In this document: positions 33,895-41,220 of the stretch, piece after piece
Position numbering within the stretch: position 1 is the stretch's first letter
How the letters are laid out: each line of letters opens with the position of its first letter
From: a virus
DNA length: 62,177 nucleotides
IMG/VR virus record: IMGVR_UViG_3300032323_001402
Span: 1-62,177 of that record
Direction: 5' to 3' (one strand)
Notes under the pieces: generated by a model
Databases searched by the model: none
Told to the model about the DNA's origin: nothing
What the model saw: the letters and a program-made list of their open reading frames with translations, nothing else
Position numbers and translations under genes: made by a program

Positions 33895-34688
33895 TTAGAA
33901 AATCACTGGCGGTACTTGTATTTTTTAGCTCATCAGCGATTGCTCAAAGCTCTTCTTACTATGTGTTTGATCAAACTGACAACAACATTATCGTAGGTGA
34001 ATTTGTCGCAGAAAAAAGACCTGTGGCTTCTTTGACTAAGTTGATGACTGCGTTGTTGATCGTAGAGTCTAGCATTAGCCTAGAAGAAAAAGTCAAATAC
34101 CACGGTGGCATATTTCAAACCAAAATGGTTAGACGTGGTGAACTTTTAGAATCGCTGTTGATACGCAGCGACAATGCAGCCGCAGAAGCCTTGGCTGCGA
34201 GTTGGTATAGTGGCAGGGCTGGGTTCGTCAAAGACATGAATGTTCGGGCGAAACAACTAGGCATGATCAATACTGGGTATGCCGATCCATCTGGATTGGA
34301 TCGACACAATGTCAGCACAGCCATAGACCAATCTATTCTTATCAGTACCGCGGCACAGTATCCTATTATATCTGCAACCTCAAGTTCTAAATACATCACT
34401 ATCGAACGCAAGACTAAAAAGAAAATCAATTACGTGTCAATTGGTAATACCAACAAAAATCTATTATTTGAATTTGATAATATTATTTTGAGCAAAACAG
34501 GATTTACTAATCCCGCAGGCAGATGCTTGGCATTAATGGTAGAGAAAGATCAACATAAATTTGTGATAGTTATATTGGGCGAAAAAACTACCACAGATCG
34601 TGAAAATAGAGCTAGACAACTCATAAACAATTATGTTACAATAAAAGAAAGAAATCTAGATGACCGTGTTCATCTGTTTAATTTTTAA
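33891..34688 (+). CDS. Secreted D-alanyl-D-alanine carboxypeptidase (PBP-like)
   Basis: 265 residues from ATG 33891, coupled to the previous stop (ATGA). An N-terminal signal peptide (MIRKSLAVLVFFSSSAIAQ) directs it to the periplasm. The three penicillin-binding motifs are in order: SLTK (47-50), SDN (~93-95) and KTG (~201-203, in LSKTGFTNPAG). The length fits the PBP7/DacC-like S11 peptidases without the extra C-terminal domain. It would trim or open peptidoglycan stem peptides. Being outside the lysis cassette and behind an early-type promoter suggests wall remodelling during infection rather than lysis. Confidence 0.85.
   Translation: MIRKSLAVLVFFSSSAIAQSSSYYVFDQTDNNIIVGEFVAEKRPVASLTKLMTALLIVESSISLEEKVKYHGGIFQTKMVRRGELLESLLIRSDNAAAEALAASWYSGRAGFVKDMNVRAKQLGMINTGYADPSGLDRHNVSTAIDQSILISTAAQYPIISATSSSKYITIERKTKKKINYVSIGNTNKNLLFEFDNIILSKTGFTNPAGRCLALMVEKDQHKFVIVILGEKTTTDRENRARQLINNYVTIKERNLDDRVHLFNF
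34613..34642 (+). promoter_or_regulatory. Possible sigma70-like promoter (18-bp spacer)
   Basis: TAGACA at 34613-34618 and TACAAT at 34637-34642, 18-bp spacer, inside the end of the carboxypeptidase gene. It would serve the small membrane protein and clamp loader genes. Weaker than the others. Confidence 0.4.
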
Positions 34689-34706
34689 TAATCTAGGAAA
34701 AATAAA

Positions 34707-34937
34707 ATGAGTAATCATACAGAAGCAGTAGATGACATTAAGAAAGCCAAAGCAGCATTAGATAACATTTCAACAGTTGCCAAGCATCCAGATGCTAAAA
34801 AGCACAAATATGTTAGTTTCATTAAAAGTGGATTAAGGATCATTGCTTGTGGATTCTTGGCCTACTACGAAATCCAAACAGCCGCAGTGTTGTTTGCATT
34901 TGCAGAAGTATTAGGTGTTGCAGAGGAACTAGTATAA
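34707..34937 (+). CDS. Small membrane-associated protein
   Basis: 76 residues, AGGAAA site upstream. A charged helical first half (DDIKKAKAALDNISTVAKH) is followed by a hydrophobic stretch (LRIIACGFLAYYEIQTAAVLFAFAEVLG) long enough for one or two short membrane passes. It stops directly before the clamp loader ATG, so they are co-translated. Function unknown. Confidence 0.6.
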   Translation: MSNHTEAVDDIKKAKAALDNISTVAKHPDAKKHKYVSFIKSGLRIIACGFLAYYEIQTAAVLFAFAEVLGVAEELV

Positions 34938-35852
34938 ATGAAAGAACTATGGGTAGAAAAATACCGTCCTAAAGACCTAAGTGGTTATGTTTTTAGAGAT
35001 GATCACCAACGCAAACAAATTGAAACGTGGATTAAAGATCAATCTATTCCTCATTTGATTTTTAGTGGAAGTGCAGGTATTGGCAAAACTACTCTTGCAA
35101 AAATTCTTGTTCATCAATTAGGCATTGAGGATTATGATGTATTAGAGATTAATGCAAGTCGTACAAACTCAGTAGATGATGTTCGAGATAAAATTACTAA
35201 CTTTGTACAGATGATTCCATTTGGGCCATTTAAAGTTGTGTTACTTGACGAGGCTGATTATTTGTCACCTAACGCACAGGCAGCACTTCGTGGTGTTATG
35301 GAAGAGTATCATGCAACAAGTCGATTCATTCTAACTTGTAACTATCCTAATCGTATTATTCCTGCTATACATAGTCGCTGTCAAGGTTTTCACGTCGAAC
35401 GAACAGATCAAACGGAATTCACTGCTCGTGTTGCTACAATTCTTGTAGAAGAAAATGTAGAATTTGATCTCGAAACACTAGACTCATATGTTAAAGTAAC
35501 GTATCCAGATTTACGTAAATGTATCAATATGGTACAACAAAATGTCAACGAAGACAAATTAAATGCTCCTAACAAAGGTGACGCTGGCGAAGCCGACTGG
35601 AAGTTTGATATGGTTAGTTTGTTTCAAGCTGGCAAAATTAACGAAGCTCGTAAAATGCTATGTGGTAAACTTCGTGCAGAGGAAATGGAAGAAGTATATC
35701 GTTGGCTTTATGACAACCTTTCAATCTTCGGTGAAGAACAGAAACAAGATTCTGCGATATTAATTATCAAACAAGGACTAGTAGATCATACTATTTGCGT
35801 AGATTCAGAAGTTAATCTAGCAGCCACATTGGTAAAACTAGCACGTCTATGA
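34938..35852 (+). CDS. 44: Clamp loader ATPase subunit (gp44-like)
   Basis: 304 residues. An AAA+ ATPase that, with gp62, loads the sliding clamp at primer-template junctions. Motifs: [12 protein letters not shown] at the N-terminus (typical RFC/gp44 start), Walker [10 protein letters not shown] (residues 44-52), Walker [12 protein letters not shown] (~96-106), sensor 1 [10 protein letters not shown], and the SRC arginine finger in IHSRCQGF. In T4 it lies beside genes 45, 62 and 43; here it is 17 kb from 43 and 45. No gp62 was recognised nearby. It overlaps the ferredoxin gene by 4 bases. Confidence 0.9.
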   Translation: MKELWVEKYRPKDLSGYVFRDDHQRKQIETWIKDQSIPHLIFSGSAGIGKTTLAKILVHQLGIEDYDVLEINASRTNSVDDVRDKITNFVQMIPFGPFKVVLLDEADYLSPNAQAALRGVMEEYHATSRFILTCNYPNRIIPAIHSRCQGFHVERTDQTEFTARVATILVEENVEFDLETLDSYVKVTYPDLRKCINMVQQNVNEDKLNAPNKGDAGEADWKFDMVSLFQAGKINEARKMLCGKLRAEEMEEVYRWLYDNLSIFGEEQKQDSAILIIKQGLVDHTICVDSEVNLAATLVKLARL

Positions 35853-36172
35853 CATTCCTAGTAACAGAAAATTGCATTAAATGCAAGCACACTGACTGTG
35901 TGGAAGTATGTCCTGTTGATTGTTTTTATGAAGGTCCTAATTTCTTGGCTATCAATCCCGACGAATGCATTGACTGTGGAGTGTGTGTTCCTGAATGTCC
36001 TATAAATGCTATTGTCGAAGATACTAATCTAGATCACGATATTCCTTTCTGGGTGGATCTTAACAAACGCCTTAGTGATAAATGGCCTAACATCACCAAG
36101 AAAAAATCTGCACTCCCAGATGCCGAGGAATGGAATAGTAAGCCTAATAAAATAGATCTACTAGAAGAATAA
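35849..36172 (+). CDS. fdxA: FdxA-type 7Fe/8Fe ferredoxin
   Basis: 107 residues. A bacterial-type electron carrier with two Fe-S sites. The first cluster region is [19 protein letters not shown] (cysteines 9, 12, 17, 21, 25); the second is [13 protein letters not shown] (40, 43, 46, 50). [15 protein letters not shown] and the acidic C-terminal extension match the proteobacterial FdxA family closely. Could feed electrons to phage oxygenases or a radical-SAM enzyme, or be a client of the phage IscU/IscA. Directly overlaps gp44 (ATGA), an unexpected pairing. Confidence 0.88.
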   Translation: MTFLVTENCIKCKHTDCVEVCPVDCFYEGPNFLAINPDECIDCGVCVPECPINAIVEDTNLDHDIPFWVDLNKRLSDKWPNITKKKSALPDAEEWNSKPNKIDLLEE

Positions 36173-36669
36173 TGGCAGATGATAAAAAGAGATCCAACAG
36201 AACTGATGGCCGCAGCAGTTACGATTCTGAATCTACCGGGTCGCTGATTGAATTCTTTAACAAGAATGTAACACCCTATCCTACAGATGTTGGCGGGCCT
36301 GCTTTTGATCTCATACCTGTCGAAAAACAAAAAGACATCATGGTCAATGTGGCAAGACTTCATGCCCAACAAGAATACGATCGTATCATGGAATTAGTCG
36401 CAGTATTACAGAAACAAGCAATCAGCATCAAACGCAGATTAGAAGTTACTGATTGGGTACATGCAGCCAAATACGAGTTTCAAATAGCACATGGGCAAAC
36501 ATACTGGTTAGCACATAATGTTCGACTTCAGCATACCCTATTAACGCATCAAGGTCCTGATGATTGGACCACTGGTGCTCCTACTGATTATGATTATATC
36601 TGTAAAGTAAAGTGGTTAGGTGATTATAGTTGGATAGAAGTTAACGAAGAAGGAAATCCTGTAGAATGA
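36172..36669 (+). CDS. Conserved phage protein (DUF2452-like)
   Basis: 165 residues with the start overlapping the previous stop (TAATG). It shows TGSLIEFFNKNVTPYPTDVGGPAF, KDIMVNVARLHAQQEYDRI and IAHGQTYWLAHN, segments I associate with the DUF2452 family of environmental phages and bacteria. Function unknown; no catalytic motif visible. It overlaps the next gene by 4 bases. Confidence 0.6.
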   Translation: MADDKKRSNRTDGRSSYDSESTGSLIEFFNKNVTPYPTDVGGPAFDLIPVEKQKDIMVNVARLHAQQEYDRIMELVAVLQKQAISIKRRLEVTDWVHAAKYEFQIAHGQTYWLAHNVRLQHTLLTHQGPDDWTTGAPTDYDYICKVKWLGDYSWIEVNEEGNPVE

Positions 36670-36914
36670 ATGAAAGATATATGATTGTCAGCTACTACTT
36701 GAAACCCAACGGTAAGTGGGACGAAATTACTGACTTTAAGAAGAATTTAAGACCAAAACATATTACTACCGCTAAAGTTATATTAGACCTTAGAGATAAG
36801 AAAGTTGTCAAAAATGGCCTCAACCCTGAGGCCACCTTTGATGATATGCTAGAGTTTTACAAAAGGTTACTAGGGGATCAACTTACCCCTTACTTGCCTC
36901 AAGAATCTCCGTAG
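36666..36914 (+). CDS. Small conserved phage protein
   Basis: 82 residues, ATG inside the previous stop (ATGA). An alpha/beta pattern (MIVSYYLKPNGKWDEI, HITTAKVILDLRDKKVV, FDDMLEFYKRLLG). Its 3' end overlaps convergent phoH by 16 bases, and a terminator for phoH lies inside its coding sequence on the other strand. Function unknown. Confidence 0.6.
   Translation: MNERYMIVSYYLKPNGKWDEITDFKKNLRPKHITTAKVILDLRDKKVVKNGLNPEATFDDMLEFYKRLLGDQLTPYLPQESP
36810..36834 (-). terminator. phoH: Minus-strand terminator for phoH, inside a plus-strand gene
   Basis: On the minus strand an 8-bp perfect stem (TGGCCTCA / TGAGGCCA, 36815-36834) with a 4-base loop is followed by TTTTT. It starts 65 bases beyond the phoH stop and lies within the coding sequence of the convergent 82-aa gene. 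Confidence 0.75.
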
Positions 36915-37618
36915 ATTGCTAGTATCTCCTTAACAGCTTCATGGCGTTCAACGTCACCTATAGTGAAGTGACAAATGTCTACATATCGATGATTCTCGAA
37001 GTTATTATATAACCCAAGGAATTCTAAAAGTCCATTGTTACTTGGACGGTCGGCCTGCTGTAGATCCCCAGTCACAACCATATTAGATCCTTGTCCTAAT
37101 CTCGTTAAAAGCATCTTCATTTGACTCGGCGTTGCATTTTGCATCTCATCTGCGATAATTACTGCATTTTTAAAAGTTCGTCCTCGCATATATGCTAGCG
37201 GACTGGTTTCAATCACCCCCTCTCTTATCATAGTTTCGATTTCTTTGGCAGAATAATTTTCTGCAAACACGTCCATTATGGGCTTGGTCCAAGGTTCCAT
37301 TTTTTGCTGGAGATCCCCAGGTAGGAAACCGTGTTGCTCATCAACTGACACAGCAGGTCTAGTAATAACTATCTTATCGGATTCTCCGTATTTGAGTTGA
37401 TCTATCGCCCACTGAACCGCTAACATAGTTTTACCCGTACCCGCTGGTCCGATAGCAAAAATAATCATTTTTGACGGATCATTAAGTTTGAGTAGGTATG
37501 TTTCCTGATTAAGATTTTTGGGATAAATTTGAACTCGCTTGCGTTTCTCTTGGAGTCGTTGATCTATATTTATTACATTTGTTTGAAGATATGCTGTTGC
37601 CGCTCTTTTTCGCTTCAT
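36899..37618 (-). CDS. phoH: PhoH-like P-loop ATPase
   Basis: 239 residues on the minus strand, with AAGGAGGG about 8 bases before its ATG. Walker A GPAGTGKT (residues 57-64), Walker B VIIADEMQN, and the PhoH signatures IVITRPAVSVDEQHGFLPGD, SPLAYMRGRTF and MVVTGDLQQ. PhoH proteins are very common in marine phages; proposed roles are RNA or phosphate-stress related and unproven. It is the only large minus-strand gene, with its own leader hairpin and terminator, so it is regulated separately from its surroundings. Confidence 0.9.
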   Translation of the reverse strand: MKRKRAATAYLQTNVINIDQRLQEKRKRVQIYPKNLNQETYLLKLNDPSKMIIFAIGPAGTGKTMLAVQWAIDQLKYGESDKIVITRPAVSVDEQHGFLPGDLQQKMEPWTKPIMDVFAENYSAKEIETMIREGVIETSPLAYMRGRTFKNAVIIADEMQNATPSQMKMLLTRLGQGSNMVVTGDLQQADRPSNNGLLEFLGLYNNFENHRYVDICHFTIGDVERHEAVKEILAIYGDS

Positions 37619-37642
37619 ATTAAGGTTAGCCCTCCTTGTTAA

Positions 37643-37684
37643 GTGTTAGGCACGGACCTAGACCGTAGTGCCCGTACCGGACAC
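37643..37684 (-). promoter_or_regulatory. phoH: Structured phoH leader (GC-rich hairpin)
   Basis: GTGTTAGGCACGG (37643-37655) pairs with CCGTACCGGACAC (37672-37684) over 11 of 13 positions (one G-U), with a 16-base loop. It lies in the phoH 5' leader just upstream of its ribosome site (37625-37633) and is GC-rich compared with its surroundings. It could act as a regulatory RNA element. The region is also the divergent intergenic gap, so a role on the plus strand is possible. Confidence 0.45.
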
Positions 37685-37740
37685 AAACTTATTTAACGAT
37701 CTAAGACAAATATAATAAGTTATGTTAAAGTTTTAGCTGG

Positions 37741-37748
37741 AATAAATA
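37741..37748 (+). promoter_or_regulatory. Late-promoter-like box
   Basis: AATAAATA, one mismatch from TATAAATA, with the predicted start near 37754 and GGGAGAG directly after, before the ATG at 37763. It heads the unit leading into the lysis genes, consistent with late expression. Confidence 0.5.
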
Positions 37749-37762
37749 CATTGGGAGAGAAT

Positions 37763-38293
37763 ATGGCAGACATTAAAGACATTATCAGCAACATAGAACA
37801 AATTTACGGTTCTAATAATAGCCTTAATTTACTCAAGGATTTTGAGCGAGTTTTAGACGAGCTAGACACCTACGTCTATGATAACTGGATTGACGGTGAA
37901 TTAGTTGCAGGGCCTAAAGAATCACGATACTTTGTAGAGTGTACTTTTATGTGGCCTATGGATAAAATGCCTGAACCCAAAGGCGGACTAAGATTAATAG
38001 ATTATGGCTGCAAAGTAAAAATCGGCGAATCTATGATTTCCAAAGTACGCAAGATTAAAACACCAGACGATATTCGTCCTGGTACTAGAAAAGGCAAAAT
38101 TGATCATGAACCTATTTGGATGATCAAGATCACTATGCCTAAAAAATTAATGCACGACATTACTCGCGGTTACACAGAATTAGATCGTAACAAAGTAGAA
38201 GACATCGTTACAATGAACGGCGGTGTGAACGCACACATCGATCCAGCAGAACAACAAGCACAGGAAATGGCTAATGAACAACCAACAGCTTAA
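37763..38293 (+). CDS. Conserved phage protein, late unit
   Basis: 176 residues, ATG 37763 chosen because GGGAGAG lies just upstream. Contains YDNWIDGELVAGPKESRYFV and MWPMDKMPEPKGGLRL, then a basic PGTRKGKIDHEPIWMIKITM. I recall homologues in T4-like marine phages annotated as hypothetical. Its end overlaps the next gene by 20 bases. Probably a virion or assembly protein given its place with the next gene ahead of lysis. Confidence 0.6.
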   Translation: MADIKDIISNIEQIYGSNNSLNLLKDFERVLDELDTYVYDNWIDGELVAGPKESRYFVECTFMWPMDKMPEPKGGLRLIDYGCKVKIGESMISKVRKIKTPDDIRPGTRKGKIDHEPIWMIKITMPKKLMHDITRGYTELDRNKVEDIVTMNGGVNAHIDPAEQQAQEMANEQPTA

Positions 38294-39017
38294 CGAAGGG
38301 CTACGTCCTTTAGATCTTAAAGAAATGGTGTACCCGCACTTTGAAGTTGACACGTATCGTTCAAAAATGGGCGAGGATCGTGATGTGTGTGTTATTAGCT
38401 TTCAAGTTAAAGATCGTGCACCAGCTAAGGACCTAATGGAATTTATTGAAAAAGGTTATCACTTCGTGCTAGACAGCGATGTTAGCTCAGGCGAAAATGA
38501 AAAAGGTGAGTATTCGGTATTCGTAGAATTATCACGCAGTCCAAGATTAGCAGATCATATTAAAGAAATTACTTACGGTGTTCGTAAATTAACAGGCATC
38601 GATGATTTTAAATTTTCATATCATAAAGAACAGGCAGTACACGAAGCAACTGAAGAAAATCTAAAAGCGCACATTCCGCCAACAGCAGGTGCGTATGATG
38701 GTATGATGACTAGAATTAAAGTTGAAGGAATCAAACGGTTCTTTGGCAAAACGCTAATGGACGACTTGACATTAGATGGTGACGTTATTACTATCCACAA
38801 GCCATTTGATAAAAAAGTTCAACTACGAATGATCAAAGAAGCCAACACAGACACTATATTAGAAGGTTCTACTGATACGATATCAATGGACGAAGAGTCT
38901 ATGAGTGAAATTTTCTGGCTTACTAAAGTACTAGGCAACTATAATATCAATAAAGTAGGCGAGAACTTTATGTTTGATAATAAAGGTCAAGCAATGTTAT
39001 TACAAAGGATACAATAA
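38274..39017 (+). CDS. Conserved phage protein, late unit
   Basis: 247 residues. It begins MNNQQLNEGLRPLDLKEMVYPHFEVD, with LNE near the N-terminus similar to head-protease sites in T4-type proteins. The rest is alpha/beta, with EYSVFVELSRSPRLADHIKEI. Known to me only as a hypothetical of T4-like environmental phages. It overlaps the endolysin start by one base. Confidence 0.6.
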   Translation: MNNQQLNEGLRPLDLKEMVYPHFEVDTYRSKMGEDRDVCVISFQVKDRAPAKDLMEFIEKGYHFVLDSDVSSGENEKGEYSVFVELSRSPRLADHIKEITYGVRKLTGIDDFKFSYHKEQAVHEATEENLKAHIPPTAGAYDGMMTRIKVEGIKRFFGKTLMDDLTLDGDVITIHKPFDKKVQLRMIKEANTDTILEGSTDTISMDEESMSEIFWLTKVLGNYNINKVGENFMFDNKGQAMLLQRIQ

Positions 39018-39640
39018 TGAGTTTCACATTTACTAAAGAACAGTTAGCAGAAATTATTCCGGGCAATCAATATATCGATCATTGGTATAGTGCCTGTTCA
39101 GAAATCCTTCCAGAATATGAAATCAATACTCCACAACGTGTTGCAGCCTTTTTAGCACAGTGCGCACACGAATCAGGAGGATTTAAAGCTCTAAAAGAAA
39201 ATTTAAATTACAAGGCAGAAAGTCTAACAAAAGTATTTCCGAAATACTTTCCTACATTAGATCTAGCAAAACAATATGCGCACAATCAAGAAAAAATCGC
39301 GAACAGAGTCTATGGTAATAGAATGGGCAATGGCCCTGAAGAATCCGGAGATGGATTCCGCTATTGCGGTAGAGGTCTTATCCAACTTACAGGAAAGAAC
39401 AACTACACATTATTTGCCGGAAGTCTTGAGATGCCAGTCGAAGACGTTCCAGAATATCTAGCAACATTTGAAGGCGCTGTACAATCAGCCTGCTGGTTTT
39501 GGGAAAGCAATAACTTAAACCAATGGGCCGACAAAGGCGACATCCTAACGATGACCAAACGAATCAATGGTGGTACTATCGGTTTAGAAGATCGTAAGAA
39601 ACACTACGAACACGCTCTACACGTATTTGGAGCACATTAA
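39017..39640 (+). CDS. GH19-type endolysin (chitinase/lysozyme fold)
   Basis: 207 residues, no signal peptide, so it needs the holin. GH19 features: FLAQCAHESGGFKALKENLNY carries the general-acid Glu, the second acidic site is in GNGPEESGDGFRYCGRGLIQLTG, and the family's NNYTLFA and ACWFWESNNLNQWAD follow. These enzymes cut the glycan strands of peptidoglycan in Gram-negative phages. It heads the lysis cassette; the i-spanin begins two bases after its stop. Confidence 0.88.
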   Translation: MSFTFTKEQLAEIIPGNQYIDHWYSACSEILPEYEINTPQRVAAFLAQCAHESGGFKALKENLNYKAESLTKVFPKYFPTLDLAKQYAHNQEKIANRVYGNRMGNGPEESGDGFRYCGRGLIQLTGKNNYTLFAGSLEMPVEDVPEYLATFEGAVQSACWFWESNNLNQWADKGDILTMTKRINGGTIGLEDRKKHYEHALHVFGAH

Positions 39641-39642
39641 TC

Positions 39643-40125
39643 ATGTGGCAGTTTCAATGGATGATAGGTCTACTTCCAGACAGTTGGTTGTTTTGGATTT
39701 ATCTAACGATCCTGACAGCAGGGGTGATTTTATATCTTGCCAGCAAATTATTAAAGTGGCCTCCATTCCGTTGGATTCCAATGGTTGGTCAATATCCTCT
39801 AGTTGCTGAAATATTAGGTGTTGCGTTATTAGCAGGTGGTATATTCTTATTTGGCGGATTGGCCATTGATATGGCTTGGCGAGATCGCGTTCATCAATTA
39901 GAAGCGAAGATTGCAGTTGCCGAACAAAAATCCAAAGATGCTAATGTAAAACTAGACTCGGAAATTAAAAAGAAAAATAAAGTAATTGTAGAAAATCGTG
40001 TAGTCTACAAAGATCGTATCAAACAAGTTGAAAAAATCATTGACGCAGAGTGTAAAGTTGCTCCAGAAGCAATTGATATTCATAACGCTGCCGCAAAAAA
40101 TGTGAAGTTGGAGCCACTTAAATGA
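39643..40125 (+). CDS. Rz-like inner-membrane spanin
   Basis: 160 residues. Hydrophobic segments at ~17-35 (WLFWIYLTILTAGVILYLA) and ~53-77 (AEILGVALLAGGIFLFGGLAI) anchor it in the inner membrane. A long periplasmic coiled coil follows (VHQLEAKIAVAEQKSKDANV to KQVEKII). Together with the lipoprotein downstream it would fuse inner and outer membranes at lysis. Two N-terminal membrane segments are one more than classical Rz. It overlaps the o-spanin by 4 bases (ATGA). Confidence 0.75.
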   Translation: MWQFQWMIGLLPDSWLFWIYLTILTAGVILYLASKLLKWPPFRWIPMVGQYPLVAEILGVALLAGGIFLFGGLAIDMAWRDRVHQLEAKIAVAEQKSKDANVKLDSEIKKKNKVIVENRVVYKDRIKQVEKIIDAECKVAPEAIDIHNAAAKNVKLEPLK

Positions 40126-40391
40126 AACATTTACTTTTATTGATTCCAGCATTACTGTTAACAGGTTGTTTAGAAACTGTACCTGTAAAACGTAATTTTC
40201 CAGAAATACCTGTAGAATTACAAAAAGCCTGCCCAGAATTACAAGAAGCAACAAAAGATACAAAAGAATTTAGTAAACTGTTAGATGTAGTAGTTGTAAA
40301 CTATACAACCTACTACGAATGTAGAATTAAAATCGATGCTTGGTTACAATGGCATCAAGAACAGAAAAAGATTTTTGATGAAGTAAAGTAA
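40122..40391 (+). CDS. Rz1-like outer-membrane spanin lipoprotein
   Basis: 89 residues, with a lipoprotein signal MKHLLLLIPALLLTGC: the Cys at 16 is the lipidation site. The mature part is short and contains QKACPELQEATKDTKEF and helical C-terminal segments. Placement directly after the i-spanin with a 4-base overlap supports a separated spanin pair (not nested). Longer than lambda Rz1 and without its Pro-richness. Confidence 0.75.
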   Translation: MKHLLLLIPALLLTGCLETVPVKRNFPEIPVELQKACPELQEATKDTKEFSKLLDVVVVNYTTYYECRIKIDAWLQWHQEQKKIFDEVK

Positions 40392-40411
40392 ATACCTTAT
40401 AGGAGCGAGTA

Positions 40412-40900
40412 ATGACCGAACAAGTTAAAGAATTAAGTGCAAGCGAACAAAAGAAAGAAGATTGGATGAACAGCAAATGGCGACCGGCAATGGGCTGGTT
40501 GTACATGAGTGTTTGTGCTTTTGACTTTGTTTTATTTCCAATTTTATGGAGTTTAGTACAGGCACTACACGGCGGCCAGGTTACTAATCAATGGCAGCCA
40601 TTAACATTACAAGGTGCTGGACTATTCCACGTTGCAATGGGTGCAGTTTTAGGATTAGCTGCCTATGGTCGCACACAAGAAAAAGTAGCAGGTGCTAACA
40701 ATGGTGGACTACAAATGCCTAGTGGGCCTGTAGGCACAACATACACGCCTCCGGCGCCAGTAGCAAGTGCACCAGCTGCGACTCCATCATACAGTGCTAG
40801 ACCTGCATATACTCCAAGTTATTCTGCACCTAACACCTCAGTTGGAATGTCGTCTTCTGGCAAACCAATGCCTGCTCCACAAATTGATGAACCATTATAA
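40412..40900 (+). CDS. Holin-like membrane protein
   Basis: 162 residues, AGGAG before the ATG. N-terminal MNSKWRPAMGWLYMSVCAFDFVLFPILWSL and the later AGLFHVAMGAVLGLAAYG match the layout of the 3-TM holin family (GTA-type holin). A Pro/Ala/Ser-rich, low-complexity cytoplasmic or periplasmic tail follows (~105-150). It would form membrane lesions that release the GH19 endolysin. The last of four lysis genes in the order endolysin, i-spanin, o-spanin, holin. Confidence 0.78.
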   Translation: MTEQVKELSASEQKKEDWMNSKWRPAMGWLYMSVCAFDFVLFPILWSLVQALHGGQVTNQWQPLTLQGAGLFHVAMGAVLGLAAYGRTQEKVAGANNGGLQMPSGPVGTTYTPPAPVASAPAATPSYSARPAYTPSYSAPNTSVGMSSSGKPMPAPQIDEPL

Positions 40901-40910
40901 GGAAAAGATT

Positions 40911-41150
40911 ATGACTAAGTTATTAGCATTATTATTTGCAGCAACGTTTACTTCCAGTATTGCAGCAACAACACCAACAGTGGAAGTAAAAGCAGAAGCA
41001 CCAAAGACCAAACAAGTATGTCTCGATGTTCAAGGTAAAGATGGCAAGCCTGTTATCGATCCTAAAACCAAAAAACCAAAACAAGATTGCAAAACAGTCA
41101 AAGTACATAAAAAACACGAAGGCACAGCAGTTCCCGAAAAGAAAAAATAA
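40911..41150 (+). CDS. Small secreted basic protein
   Basis: 79 residues from ATG 40911 (AAGGAAAAG upstream). Signal peptide MTKLLALLFAATFTSSIAA, then a mature chain very rich in Lys and Pro with two cysteines (VCLDVQGKDGKPV and KQDCKTVKVHKK) that could form one disulfide. Exported to the periplasm. Its place right after the holin suggests a lysis or envelope role; no family recognised. The following terminator ends the lysis unit. Confidence 0.65.
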   Translation: MTKLLALLFAATFTSSIAATTPTVEVKAEAPKTKQVCLDVQGKDGKPVIDPKTKKPKQDCKTVKVHKKHEGTAVPEKKK

Positions 41151-41174
41151 AGCTCAGTAAATTTCTAATTAAAT

Positions 41175-41205
41175 AAAAGGACTGCTTGACACAGTCCTTT
41201 TTTTA
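41175..41205 (+). terminator. Terminator whose loop holds the next promoter's -35
   Basis: AAAAGGACTG (41175-41184) and CAGTCCTTTT (41192-41201) form a 10-bp stem followed by T's. The 7-base loop CTTGACA contains the TTGACA of the dnaJ promoter. Confidence 0.85.
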
Positions 41206-41214
41206 TCATATAAT
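41186..41214 (+). promoter_or_regulatory. Consensus promoter overlapping a terminator; leaderless dnaJ
   Basis: TTGACA at 41186-41191, TATAAT at 41209-41214, 17-bp spacer. The predicted start, about 7 bases after the -10, is 41221, the A of the dnaJ ATG. No Shine-Dalgarno sequence precedes dnaJ. Confidence 0.85.
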
Positions 41215-41220
41215 AATACT

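Noticed and set aside
37685-37720. Plus-strand sigma70 promoter around TATAAT at 37711
   Set aside because: No -35 hexamer at acceptable spacing; TTAACG is only 12 bp away.
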